Assembly: GCF_002849715.1 (NCBI RefSeq)
Contig: NZ_CP018863.1
Location: forward strand, 3,720,001 to 3,784,000
Length of the DNA: 64,000 bases
Direction of reading: 5' to 3'
From: Arthrobacter crystallopoietes
Lineage (GTDB): Bacteria > Actinomycetota > Actinomycetes > Actinomycetales > Micrococcaceae
Positions 55,685 to 64,000 of the stretch are shown here, one piece after another. The notes beneath the pieces are model-generated. The model was given only the letters and a program-made list of their open reading frames with translations. It made no database searches and was not told the origin of the DNA. Within the stretch, counting starts at the first letter, position 1; each line of letters starts with the position of its first letter. Both the position numbers and the translations under genes were made by a program.

Positions 55685-57439
55685 CTAGAGACCCAGGTCA
55701 GCCTCGAACGCGCCCTCTTCCAGACGGGTGCGCAGCGTCTGCAGGAAGCGTCCTGCATCGGCGCCGTCGACCAGGCGGTGGTCGTAGGTCAGCGACAGGT
55801 ACATCATGGAGCGGATGGCGATCGAGTCGTCACCGTTCGCATCGGAGACCACAACCGGGCGCTTGACGATCGCACCGGTGCCGAGGATACCTACCTGCGG
55901 CTGGTTGATGATCGGGGTGTCGAACAGGGCACCCACGCTGCCGATGTTGGTGATGCTGAACGTACCGCCGGACAGCTCGTCCGGGCCGATCTTGTTGGTC
56001 CGCGTGCGGTCCGCAACATCGGCGATCTTGCCGGCAAGGCCGGCCAGGTTCAGGTTTCCGGCGTCGCTGATGACCGGGACGAGCAGACCCTTGTCGGTGT
56101 CCACCGCAATCGCCAGGTGCTCGGCGTTGTGGTAGGTGATTTCCTGCTTCTCTTCATCGTAGGAAGCGTTCAGCTTGGGGTGCTGCTTGAGCGCTTCCGC
56201 AACCGCCTTGGCGATGAACGGCAGGAAGGTCAGCTTGGCGCCGTTCTGCTCCTGGAACGAGTTCTTGGCCTTGGCGCGAAGCTTGGCAACCTTGGTCATG
56301 TCCACTTCGTGGACCTGCGTGAGCTGCGTGGACACATCCAGCGACTCGCGCATGCGGCGGGCAATGACCTGGCGGATGCGCGGGGCCTTCTCCACCGTGC
56401 CGCGCTTGCCGGCACCGGCTGCCGCCGGAGCGGACGCCGCGGCCTTGCCTGCCGACGGAGCGGCCGGGGCAGCAGGAGCCTTGGCTGCCTCGGCAGCGGA
56501 GAGCACGTCCTGCTTGCGGATACGTCCGCCGACACCGGTGCCCTGCACGGAGGACAGATCGATGCTGTGCTGGTTGGCCAGCTTGCGCACCAGCGGAGTC
56601 ACGTAGCCGGCGTCCGAAGTGCCGGCACCTTCTGCAGTCTCGGCCTGGGCCGGGGCTGCCGGTGCCTTCTCAGGAGCGGGGGGCGCTGCCTGCTTGGTGG
56701 GAGCTTCTTCCTTGGCCGGGGCAGGCTGTTCGACCGGTTCCTCGCGCTGCTGCGCAGGTGCGGCGGCAACGGGCTCTGCCTCTGCCGGAGCCGCCTGGGC
56801 GGGGGCGCCTGCGCCGGAGCCGATGACGGCGAGGACGGAGCCGACCTCGGCGGTCTCGTCCTCGTTCACCCGGATTTCCTGCAGCGTACCCGCTACGGGG
56901 GAGGGAATTTCGGTATCGACTTTATCCGTGGAAACCTCAAGCAGCGGCTCGTCGACGGCTACCTCTTCGCCGACCTGCTTCAGCCAACGGGTGACGGTGC
57001 CTTCAGTGACGCTTTCACCCAGCGCAGGGAGCGTAACTTCGGTGCCCTCGCCCGAGCCGGATGTGCCCTTGGCGCCGGATTCGGCGGCCGGAGCCTCCTG
57101 CTTCGGAGCCTCTTCGGCGGGAGCTTCCTGTGCGGGTGCCTCCTGAGCCGGGGCCTCCTGTGCCGGAGCGGCCTCGGCCGGGGCAGCATCGCCGGAACCT
57201 GAACCGTCGCCGATGCGGACCAGTGCGGCGCCGACGTCGGCAGTTTCGTCTTCGGCGACGAGGATTTCCTCGATAACACCCGCAACCGGGGACGGGATCT
57301 CTGTATCGACCTTGTCGGTGGAAACTTCGAGCAGGGGCTCGTCTACTTCTACCCGGTCACCGACCTGCTTCAGCCAGCGGGTAACGGTACCTTCGGTGAC
57401 ACTCTCACCGAGGGCGGGCAAGTTCACGGTTTCAGACAT
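55685..57439 (-). CDS. sucB: Dihydrolipoamide acyltransferase E2 with two lipoyl domains
   Basis: This 584-residue E2 protein transfers acyl groups from lipoamide to coenzyme A. Two lipoyl domains (about residues 1-78 and 130-205) each carry the lipoylation motif [14 protein letters not shown]. Between them lies a repeated APAQE-type linker. A peripheral subunit-binding domain ([15 protein letters not shown]...[14 protein letters not shown]) and the catalytic domain ending [14 protein letters not shown] follow. In actinobacteria this E2 serves the 2-oxoglutarate and pyruvate dehydrogenases together. lpdA lies upstream on the same strand. Confidence 0.93.
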   Translation of the reverse strand: MSETVNLPALGESVTEGTVTRWLKQVGDRVEVDEPLLEVSTDKVDTEIPSPVAGVIEEILVAEDETADVGAALVRIGDGSGSGDAAPAEAAPAQEAPAQEAPAQEAPAEEAPKQEAPAAESGAKGTSGSGEGTEVTLPALGESVTEGTVTRWLKQVGEEVAVDEPLLEVSTDKVDTEIPSPVAGTLQEIRVNEDETAEVGSVLAVIGSGAGAPAQAAPAEAEPVAAAPAQQREEPVEQPAPAKEEAPTKQAAPPAPEKAPAAPAQAETAEGAGTSDAGYVTPLVRKLANQHSIDLSSVQGTGVGGRIRKQDVLSAAEAAKAPAAPAAPSAGKAAASAPAAAGAGKRGTVEKAPRIRQVIARRMRESLDVSTQLTQVHEVDMTKVAKLRAKAKNSFQEQNGAKLTFLPFIAKAVAEALKQHPKLNASYDEEKQEITYHNAEHLAIAVDTDKGLLVPVISDAGNLNLAGLAGKIADVADRTRTNKIGPDELSGGTFSITNIGSVGALFDTPIINQPQVGILGTGAIVKRPVVVSDANGDDSIAIRSMMYLSLTYDHRLVDGADAGRFLQTLRTRLEEGAFEADLGL

Positions 57440-57510
57440 TTCGTCCCCGTTCTCCTTAAATCTGTTTTCTCCGGTCCAGCTCTGGTCGGGCTGGGGAATC
57501 TTGTTTTGAG

Positions 57511-57546
57511 CTTAGTGCACCCCGCCTCAGGACGGAGTGCACTAAG
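57511..57546 (-). terminator. Hairpin between lpdA and sucB
   Basis: A 10-bp stem (CTTAGTGCAC/GTGCACTAAG) with an inner CCG/CGG pairing lies 12 bases after the lpdA stop and 71 bases before the sucB start. No T-tract follows, so it may be an attenuator or an mRNA-stability element that sets unequal expression of the two genes. Confidence 0.55.
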
Positions 57547-57558
57547 CAGGGGGTCTGG

Positions 57559-58941
57559 CTAACCGTGAAGCGGCCGGCCGGCGAGGGCCATGGCGGCCTC
57601 GCCGAGGGCCTCGTTCTGGGTCGGGTGTGCGTGGATCAGGGCAGCGACGTCCTCGGGGTAGGCTTCCCAGCTCACGATCAGCTGCGCTTCACCGATCTGC
57701 TCGCCGATGCGGCCGCCGATCATGTGCATGCCGACGATGGGGCCATCCTTCTGGCGGACCATCTTGATGATGCCGCTGGTGCCGAGGATGGAGCTCTTGC
57801 CGTTGCCGGCCAGGTTGTATTCGGCGGTTTCGACGTTCTCCTTGCCGAACTTCTCTTCAGCCTGCGGCTGGTTGAGCCCGACGGAGGCGATCTCGGGCTC
57901 GCAGAAGGTCACCTTCGGGATGTTGATGTCTTCAACGATCGCCGGGTTGTTGCCGGCGATTTCCTCTGCCACGAAGATGCCCTGCTGGAACCCGCGGTGG
58001 GCCAGCTGGACGCCGGGAACGATGTCGCCGACGGCGTAGATGTTGCCCACGCCGGTGTGGCAGCGCTCATCGGTGATGACGAATCCGCGGTCCACGGTCA
58101 GGCCGGTTTCCTCGAAGCCCAGGCCCGAGGTGCTGGCACCGCGGCCAACCGCCACGAGCAGCAGGTCGCCATCGAAAGTCTTGCCGTCGGCGAGGGTGAC
58201 GACAACGCCGTCGTCGTTCTGTTCTACCTTTTCGAAGAAGACGCCGGTGTTGGACTTGATGCCGCGCTTCTTGAAGGAGCGCTCCAGGACCTTAATGATC
58301 GAGGGGTCCTCGTTCGGAACCAGGGAGGGCAGGCCTTCGACGATGGTGACGTCCACACCGAACGACTTCCAGACGGATGCGAACTCGACGCCGATGACGC
58401 CGCCGCCGAGGATGACTGCCTTCTTCGGCAGCTCCGTCATTTCCAGCGCTTCGTCCGAAGTGATGACCTTGCCGCCGATTTCCAGGCCGGGCAGGGTCTT
58501 CGAGTAGGAGCCGGTGGCCAGAATGATGTTCTTGCCCGTGTAGGTGGTGCCGTTGACCTCGACGGTGTCTTTACCGGTGAGCTTGCCCTCACCCTCGATG
58601 ACGGTGATGCCCTTCATCTTGATCAGTCCGCTCAGACCCTTGAACTTGCCGGCGACGATGCCGTCCTTGTAGGCCTTTACAGCGTTCATGTCGATCGAAT
58701 CCAGGGTCACGTTCACGCCGTACTTGGCGGAATCGCGCGCGTGGTCGGCCAGCTCGGCGGAGTGCAGCAGCGCCTTGGTGGGGATGCAGCCGTTGTGCAG
58801 GCAGGTGCCGCCCAGCTTGCCCTTTTCAACCAGGCCTACCGTGAAACCCAGCTGCACGGCACGCAAAGCGGCGGCATATCCACCGCTGCCGCCGCCGAGT
58901 ACCAGGATGTCGAATTCTTGCGCAGTTGCCGAATCGGCCAC
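57559..58941 (-). CDS. lpdA: Dihydrolipoamide dehydrogenase (E3)
   Basis: This 460-residue flavoprotein re-oxidises dihydrolipoamide with NAD+. The FAD site is ILVLGGGSGGYAAALRA and the redox-active disulfide is Cys47-Cys52 (GGTCLHNGCIPTK). The NAD-binding motif is VILGGGVIGVEFASVW and the catalytic His-Glu pair is HAHPTQNEALGEAA near the C-terminus. GTG 58941 is chosen because GGGAG lies about seven bases upstream. It acts with SucB and the products of lipA and lipB encoded in this region. Confidence 0.94.
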   Translation of the reverse strand: MADSATAQEFDILVLGGGSGGYAAALRAVQLGFTVGLVEKGKLGGTCLHNGCIPTKALLHSAELADHARDSAKYGVNVTLDSIDMNAVKAYKDGIVAGKFKGLSGLIKMKGITVIEGEGKLTGKDTVEVNGTTYTGKNIILATGSYSKTLPGLEIGGKVITSDEALEMTELPKKAVILGGGVIGVEFASVWKSFGVDVTIVEGLPSLVPNEDPSIIKVLERSFKKRGIKSNTGVFFEKVEQNDDGVVVTLADGKTFDGDLLLVAVGRGASTSGLGFEETGLTVDRGFVITDERCHTGVGNIYAVGDIVPGVQLAHRGFQQGIFVAEEIAGNNPAIVEDINIPKVTFCEPEIASVGLNQPQAEEKFGKENVETAEYNLAGNGKSSILGTSGIIKMVRQKDGPIVGMHMIGGRIGEQIGEAQLIVSWEAYPEDVAALIHAHPTQNEALGEAAMALAGRPLHG

Positions 58942-59065
58942 GTGTACGCTCCCTCGGGGTGTCAGGACGTGCGTCCGCACGTCGACTTTGATTGGGTGAA
59001 GTGAACTTCTAGGTGTTTTCTGATCACCTTAGCGTCACCCAGCTACCATCATCTACTCGGTGAAG

Positions 59066-59097
59066 GTGAATCCGGACCGCAATGTGCGCGGATTCAC
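59066..59097 (-). terminator. Hairpin after pepA
   Basis: A 9-bp inverted repeat (GTGAATCCG/CGGATTCAC) with a 14-base loop lies 57 bases beyond the pepA stop on the minus strand. It could end pepA transcription or act as an operator for lpdA. Confidence 0.5.
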
Positions 59098-59153
59098 TCC
59101 ACCGTGTGATTGACGGATAACGGCAGGGTGACGCCTGTCAAAAGGTGACCCGT

Positions 59154-60683
59154 TTAGCGGGCTCTTGCCACCACGTCTTCCGCATAAGCTACCAGCGTCC
59201 GGACCGCGACGCCGGTACCTTCTTTCGGCGTGTAGCCGTAGGCCGCGCCCTCGTTGAACGCGGGGCCTGCGATGTCCAGGTGCGCCCACGGTATCTTTTC
59301 CCCGTTTACCTCGCCGACGAATTCGCGCAGGAAGATTGCCGCCGTGAGCATGCCGCCGAATTTTTCGCCCATATTGGCCAGGTCGGCCACGGGCGACTCC
59401 AGACTGGAACGCAGTTCCTCGGGCAGGGGCATAGGCCAGAACAGCTCGCCCGCACGGTCAGCGGCAGCCTTGACTGCGTCCCGCACACCGTCCTCGCCCA
59501 TGACTGCGGAAACCCGGCTGCCGAGCGCAACCATCTGTGCACCGGTCAGCGTGGCAACGTCGATCAGCGCATCCGGCGCCTCCTCGCTCGCCGCAGCGAG
59601 GCCGTCGGCCATCACAAGCCGGCCTTCGGCGTCGGTATTGAGGATTTCGACTGTCTTGCCGCCGTACACCGTCATGACGTCCGAGGGCCGCTGGGCATGC
59701 CCCGACGGCATATTCTCCGCCAGGCACAGCCAGGCGGTGACCTTGACCGGCAAGCCCAGTTCGGCAATGGCCAGCAAAGCGTTAAGTACGACGGCGGCGC
59801 CCGCCATATCGCACTTCATCGTCACCATGCCGTTGGCCGGCTTGAGCGACAGACCGCCGGAGTCGAAGGTGATGCCTTTGCCGACAAAGGCGAGTTTAAT
59901 CTTGGCCCGGGCGGGGGAGTACTCCACTTTGACCATGCGCGGCGGACGGGCGGAGCCCTTGCCGACGCCCACGAGCCCGCCGAAGCCCTCGCTTTCCAGC
60001 TTTTTCTCATCCAGCACGGTCACCTTCACCGGCAGATCCTTCGCCAGGGCCGCGGCGGCATCGGCGAACGTTTCGGGGTAGAGGTGGCTCGGCGGCTGGT
60101 TGACCAGGGTGCGGGTGGCGTTGACCGCACGACCGATGATTTGCGCACGTTTGACGGCTGCAGTCACGCTCTTTTCGCCGGCCACCGGCGTCAGTACGGT
60201 GACCATTTCTACGTGTTCGGGTCGCTTTCCGGACGCGGAGCCGCTGCGGTGTTCGTTGTATGAGTACGCGCCCAGCGCCGCGCCTTCGGCCACGGCAGCC
60301 GCGGCGGCCGGTGTCTCGGCGGGCAGAGCCAAGGCAACACTGGAGATGCCACCCAACTGGCGCACGGCCGATCCTGCGGCCCGGCGGAGAGTTTCCTCGG
60401 ACAGGGGGACACCCTGCTCAATCTTCCCCAGACCGGTCAGGACCAGGACCTCGGCATTGAGTTCGGGCAGGCCAGGCAGCCTGCGGACTTCATCGGTGGC
60501 ACCGGTGATGCCCAGTACCGCCAGCGAGTCGTTTAGCACCTGGGCAGCTTTGCCGCGGAGCGGGCTGCCCACCAGGACTGGCCCGGACGTGTCTTGGGCC
60601 ACCCCCACCACCAGTGCGTCGCACTGGATCTTCCGGACGTCCTTGGCCGTGGCATTGATCCTGGGCTCGGTGGTTCTGATCAC
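59154..60683 (-). CDS. pepA: Leucyl aminopeptidase
   Basis: This 509-residue M17 metallo-aminopeptidase releases N-terminal residues from peptides. The N-terminal macro-like domain precedes the catalytic domain, which contains FVGKGITFDSGGLSLKP (metal-binding Lys/Asp), MKCDMAGAAVVL and the signature NTDAEGRLVMADGL near residue 350. The start is GTG 60683, with GAGG about ten bases upstream. With the tricorn protease it gives a peptide-breakdown route. The sequence shows no N-terminal export signal. Confidence 0.94.
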   Translation of the reverse strand: MIRTTEPRINATAKDVRKIQCDALVVGVAQDTSGPVLVGSPLRGKAAQVLNDSLAVLGITGATDEVRRLPGLPELNAEVLVLTGLGKIEQGVPLSEETLRRAAGSAVRQLGGISSVALALPAETPAAAAAVAEGAALGAYSYNEHRSGSASGKRPEHVEMVTVLTPVAGEKSVTAAVKRAQIIGRAVNATRTLVNQPPSHLYPETFADAAAALAKDLPVKVTVLDEKKLESEGFGGLVGVGKGSARPPRMVKVEYSPARAKIKLAFVGKGITFDSGGLSLKPANGMVTMKCDMAGAAVVLNALLAIAELGLPVKVTAWLCLAENMPSGHAQRPSDVMTVYGGKTVEILNTDAEGRLVMADGLAAASEEAPDALIDVATLTGAQMVALGSRVSAVMGEDGVRDAVKAAADRAGELFWPMPLPEELRSSLESPVADLANMGEKFGGMLTAAIFLREFVGEVNGEKIPWAHLDIAGPAFNEGAAYGYTPKEGTGVAVRTLVAYAEDVVARAR

Positions 60684-60824
60684 GAAGTGCTGACCTCACT
60701 TGTCTTGAGTAGGAGTCCACCGGGATGGCCCGGCCGATGCGTCCATTCGTAGCGTTGTGTCTACAGTAGTCCGTAGGGGCTTTGATGCGCCGGAACCTGA
60801 CGGAACGGCGCATATTCCGATGCG

Positions 60825-60860
60825 GGCGGCTCCGGTTCCAGCCGCTTCGGCAGAGCCGCC
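60825..60860 (+). other. Structured GC-rich hairpin upstream of PAC2 gene
   Basis: GGCGGCTC (60825-60832) pairs with GAGCCGCC (60853-60860), and an inner GCCGCTTCGGC forms a small loop. It lies in the 262-bp divergent gap between pepA and the PAC2 gene. Otherwise I see no gene there. Confidence 0.5.
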
Positions 60861-60945
60861 GGAATTATTTCGCCAGCGGGTGCGCTGATACAAAAGATAG
60901 TTGCGCCAGTGTGCGCCCAAGCCGACCATCAGAACGGAGGACAGG

Positions 60946-61893
60946 ATGCTCGATGCTAATTCACTGTTCAGCACAAATGCCGAACTGATTGGTTCGCCGG
61001 AATTGCGTGGTCTCAACCTAGTCATGGGGTTTACCGGAATTGCCGAAGCCGGCCATGTCGTTTCCCAACTCGCGGAAGAACTGCTGGAGCAGTTGGATTC
61101 CGAACTCATTGCATCCTTCGATGCGGACCAGCTCATCGACTACCGCAGCCAGCGGCCGCAGATTTCTTTTGTAGGCGACCACTTCACGGACTACGAGCGC
61201 CCGAAGATTGAGCTATACCGGTTGCACGACGGGATGGGCCAGCCGTTCCTTCTCCTGACTGGCGCTGAGCCGGATTTGCAGTGGGAACGCTTTACCCGGG
61301 CAGTGATTTCCCTGGTGGAAAGGCTTGAGGTGCGGCTGGTGACGTGGGTGCAGGCGCTTCCGATGCCGGTGCCCCACACCCGTCCGCTCGGCGTGACGGT
61401 CCATGGAAACCGGCCGGAGCTCATTGACGGTATTACGGCCTGGAAACCAACCGCCCAGTTGCAGGCAGCCATCGGCCCCCTGCTGGAGGTGCGGTTGATC
61501 GAAGCCGGACATGATGTCACGGGTTACTCCGTCCACGTCCCGCACTACCTGGCCGAGGCGGAGTACCCGCAGGCTGCCGTGACGGCGATGGAGTATCTGG
61601 GCGCAGCTGCTTCCCTGGTCCTGCCCACCGACCGGTTGCGCGAGACGGGCCGTGATGTGGAGGCCCAAATAGCGCGGCAGGTTGATGAATCTGTCGAAGT
61701 CCAGCATGTGGTTAGCAAACTTGAAAAGCGCTACGACAAGTACGCCGAAAACGAGACGCGTCGCTCTCTGCTGACCAAGGATAATGACGAGCTTCCGGAC
61801 GCGGAAGAGCTCGGTGCCGAAGTGGAAGCCTTCCTCGCCGGCCTTCCGGATACCCACCGCGGCCCTGAACCGGGCGCCGACTCCACCGACTGA
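60946..61893 (+). CDS. PAC2-family protein
   Basis: This 315-residue protein has the PAC2 (proteasome assembly chaperone 2-like) domain: LVMGFTGIAEAGHVVSQLAEELLEQL at the N-terminus, then ALPMPVPHTRPLGVTVHG and SVHVPHYLAEAEYPQAAVTAMEYLG. A C-terminal helical stretch EVQHVVSKLEKRYDKY follows. The actinobacterial members are conserved but of unproven function. ATG 60946 is chosen because GGAGGACAGG lies directly upstream. It faces pepA divergently. Confidence 0.87.
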   Translation: MLDANSLFSTNAELIGSPELRGLNLVMGFTGIAEAGHVVSQLAEELLEQLDSELIASFDADQLIDYRSQRPQISFVGDHFTDYERPKIELYRLHDGMGQPFLLLTGAEPDLQWERFTRAVISLVERLEVRLVTWVQALPMPVPHTRPLGVTVHGNRPELIDGITAWKPTAQLQAAIGPLLEVRLIEAGHDVTGYSVHVPHYLAEAEYPQAAVTAMEYLGAAASLVLPTDRLRETGRDVEAQIARQVDESVEVQHVVSKLEKRYDKYAENETRRSLLTKDNDELPDAEELGAEVEAFLAGLPDTHRGPEPGADSTD

Positions 61894-61944
61894 GGCACGT
61901 CCGGTAATTAGTCTTCTGCCCGGGAGACGCCAATAATAAGAGGC

Positions 61945-63297
61945 ATGGATACGCGGCGCGCCTGGTGGATATGGGGAACAGGCGTCTTCGCCTACCTCGT
62001 CGCCATCACCCAGCGCACCTCCTTCGGTGTCGCCGGCTTGCACGCCACCGAACGCTTTGATGCCACCGCCGCGGCGCTGTCCACCTTTACCGTGGTCCAG
62101 CTCCTGGTCTACGCGGGCCTGCAGATTCCCGTGGGTCTCATGGTGGACAGGTTTGGACCCCGGTTCATGATTACCGGAGGTGCAGTTCTGATGTGTGCCG
62201 GCCAGGTCCAGCTCGCATTTGCCTCCTCCATTCCGGAAGGGCTGGCTGGCCGTCTGCTCGTGGGCGCAGGCGACGCGATGACCTTTGTCTCGGTGCTGCG
62301 GCTGCTGCCGATCTGGTTCAGCGGAAAACGTATCCCTTTGCTGACCCAGCTCACCGGGCAGTTCGGGCAGTTGGGGCAGCTGCTCAGCGTTATTCCGTTC
62401 GTAGCCTTGCTGAATCTGCAGGGCTGGCAGACAGCCTTCCTCTCTGTGGCCGCTCTCTCGGTTCTGTCCGTCATCCTCGCGGCGAGTGTCATCCGCAATT
62501 TCCCCTCCGGGGTGGAGCAGGACCTGCCGCCCACGCTTCGGCAGACCGGTGTCTCTCTGGCGCAGGCGTGGAAACAACCGGGAACTCAGCTGGGGCTTTG
62601 GTCGCATTTCACAGTGCAGTTCGCCGGAAACGTCTTTATTCTGACTTGGGGATTTCCCTTCCTGGTATCCGGTCAAGGACTGGAACCGGCTGCGGCTTCG
62701 GCACTGATGACTGTTTTCGTGGCGGTGGCACTGTGCAGCGGGCCGTTTTTCGGACGGTGGGTTGCCCGCCATCCGCTCCGCCGTTCCTCGCTCGTATTGC
62801 TGATCATTGCCGCGACGGCAGCCGTCTGGCTAGCCGTGTTGCTGTATCCCGGGAGGGCACCTTTCTGGCTGCTGGTGGTGCTGGTTCTCGTCCTGGCGGT
62901 CGGCGGCCCGGGTTCAATGATTGCGTTCGACTTCGCCCGGACGTTCAACCCGGTCAGCCGGGCCGGCACAGCAACCGGAATCGTTAACGTCGGTGGTTTT
63001 GTCTCCGCGCTGCTCGTGATGTTCTGCGTCGGAGTGGCGCTGGATGCTCTTTATGCCAGCGGATACTCACAGGGGGAGCTCTACTCCCTGGACTCGTTCC
63101 GTATCGCCTTGAGCGTCCAGTTCCTGTTCCTGGGCGGCGGCACGGCTGCCATCCTGTTCATCCGCAGGAGGGTCAGGGCCAATATGGCTGCGCAGGGCCA
63201 GAATGTGCCGCCGCTAAGGGTGGCATTGGCCCGGCAGCGCCGGTTGCGCAAACAACGCAGGGACCGCCGCCGCGATGCCAGCGCCGGCCGGCACTAA
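61945..63297 (+). CDS. MFS transporter
   Basis: This 450-residue protein has twelve predicted helices in two halves. The cytoplasmic loop between helices 2 and 3 reads GLMVDRFGPRFMITGG, a major-facilitator signature. The C-terminal tail is long and very basic (RVALARQRRLRKQRRDRRRD). The helices around GAGDAMTFVSVLRLLPIWFSG resemble the nitrate/anion-type or hexuronate-type carriers only loosely, so the substrate is not assigned. AAGAGG precedes ATG 61945; a TAATAA-like box five bases upstream is an alternative initiation signal. Confidence 0.88.
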   Translation: MDTRRAWWIWGTGVFAYLVAITQRTSFGVAGLHATERFDATAAALSTFTVVQLLVYAGLQIPVGLMVDRFGPRFMITGGAVLMCAGQVQLAFASSIPEGLAGRLLVGAGDAMTFVSVLRLLPIWFSGKRIPLLTQLTGQFGQLGQLLSVIPFVALLNLQGWQTAFLSVAALSVLSVILAASVIRNFPSGVEQDLPPTLRQTGVSLAQAWKQPGTQLGLWSHFTVQFAGNVFILTWGFPFLVSGQGLEPAAASALMTVFVAVALCSGPFFGRWVARHPLRRSSLVLLIIAATAAVWLAVLLYPGRAPFWLLVVLVLVLAVGGPGSMIAFDFARTFNPVSRAGTATGIVNVGGFVSALLVMFCVGVALDALYASGYSQGELYSLDSFRIALSVQFLFLGGGTAAILFIRRRVRANMAAQGQNVPPLRVALARQRRLRKQRRDRRRDASAGRH

Positions 63298-63453
63298 AGC
63301 ACGGACACACGCCGCCGGAGGTGGTCCAACGGCTCCTGGGCGACGCATCCGAACCGCACGGCCCTTCCTCCACAAACGGGGCTCGGTGCCAGTTGCTCCA
63401 CATCGCGCCGTGGGTCTCTGTCCGACGGCATCAGGCTCGGCCAGATTGGGGGA

Positions 63454-64000
63454 ATGAACAAACAAACAATCCATGTGTCCCGGCCAGAAGACATCCTTGG
63501 CTACGTACCCCACGCTCTGGAGTTCCAGCCCCGGCAAAGCCTGGTGCTGCTGTCCCTAAACGGTAAACGGCTAGGGGCTACCCTTCGCGTGGACCTGCCG
63601 AAGGACGGCGGCGAGGAAGAACTGGCGCGTTTCGCCGATGCTGCCACCGCTTACCTCCGCAAGGACAGCCGGGCGGACAGCTCGCTGCTGGTGTTGTACA
63701 CCGATGCCTTGGAAAGGTGCGTGCAGTTTCCCCCGTATGAGACCCTTTTGGACTTGCTCCTGACTTCACTCGATGGTGCCGGCATGCCCGTCCGGGACGG
63801 GTGGGTTGTGGGTCCGGAATATTTCCGCTGCCTCCACTGCAAGGGGCCGGGTTACTGCCCGGCCGGTGGGCATCCGGTGGAGCGTATCGCCGAAAGCACC
63901 ATCAACTCTGAGATGATTTTCCGGGGGAGCAGCGTCGCCCCGTCCGTGAGCCAGGCCGTCGCGCTCCGCCGCTCGGAAACCGCTGTCGCGAAGTCTGCAG
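63454..64000 (+). CDS. DUF4192 protein (truncated by window edge)
   Basis: The frame opens at ATG 63454 with GGGGGA upstream and runs to the end of the window without a stop (182 codons). The N-terminus IHVSRPEDILGYVPHALEF followed by QSLVLLSLNGKRLGATLRVDLP is the start of the actinobacterial DUF4192 family. YFRCLHCKGPGYCPAGGHP contains three Cys and a His that could bind zinc. The function is unknown. The 156 bases before it hold no gene. Confidence 0.85.
   Translation, partial: MNKQTIHVSRPEDILGYVPHALEFQPRQSLVLLSLNGKRLGATLRVDLPKDGGEEELARFADAATAYLRKDSRADSSLLVLYTDALERCVQFPPYETLLDLLLTSLDGAGMPVRDGWVVGPEYFRCLHCKGPGYCPAGGHPVERIAESTINSEMIFRGSSVAPSVSQAVALRRSETAVAKSA

Overview
The window is a 64 kb piece of a high-GC actinobacterial chromosome, most likely Arthrobacter or a close relative in the Micrococcaceae. 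This rests on the complete actinobacterial division and cell-wall (dcw) cluster without ftsA, on SepF and DivIVA/Wag31 next to ftsZ, on a GlnE-GlnA1-GlnA2 nitrogen block, on a two-lipoyl-domain actinobacterial E2 protein, and on a MurE whose amino-acid-selecting motif is not the meso-DAP type. It is nearly all core chromosome. I see no insertion sequence, prophage, CRISPR array, tRNA, rRNA or plasmid-type gene.

Layout. 1-4785: a truncated LysM wall protein, an Rv2175c-like DNA-binding protein, a polyprenyl diphosphate synthase, DNA polymerase IV and a DUF3040 membrane protein. 5036-24830: the dcw cluster, all on +, in the order mraZ, rsmH, ftsL, ftsI, murE, murF, mraY, murD, ftsW, murG, murC, ftsQ, ftsZ, pgeF, a yggS-type gene, sepF, a yggT-type gene and divIVA. 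Many start and stop codons overlap by 1-4 bases. 24964-30104: lspA, an rluD-type pseudouridine synthase and dnaE. 30118-35801: a flavin reductase, hisD, nrdR, polyphosphate glucokinase, map, a 54-residue SPOR-like protein and panB. 35949-44904: nitrogen assimilation with glnA2, glnE, a glutamine-type ABC transporter whose binding protein and permease are fused, and glnA1, with a cupin and a DUF7455 zinc protein between. 45148-58941: RDD protein, DUF4191 protein, lipA, lipB, a membrane Ser/Thr kinase, a TIGR01777 epimerase, a tricorn-type protease, OsmC, a small membrane protein, sucB and lpdA. lipA/lipB make and transfer the lipoyl group that SucB carries and LpdA re-oxidises. 59154-64000: pepA, a PAC2 protein, an MFS transporter and a truncated DUF4192 protein.

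The most informative signals are regulatory. nrdR has two NrdR-box-like sites 31 bp apart placed on its own promoter. glnA1 has a four-element GlnR-type operator. mraZ has GTGGWG repeats in 10-bp phase on its promoter. A perfect 21-bp palindrome lies between ftsQ and ftsZ. Nine genes begin 6-7 bases after a TAnnnT hexamer, which suggests leaderless mRNAs. I found no convincing undescribed system; the least ordinary genes are the kinase with an altered catalytic loop and the tricorn protease with a low-complexity insertion.
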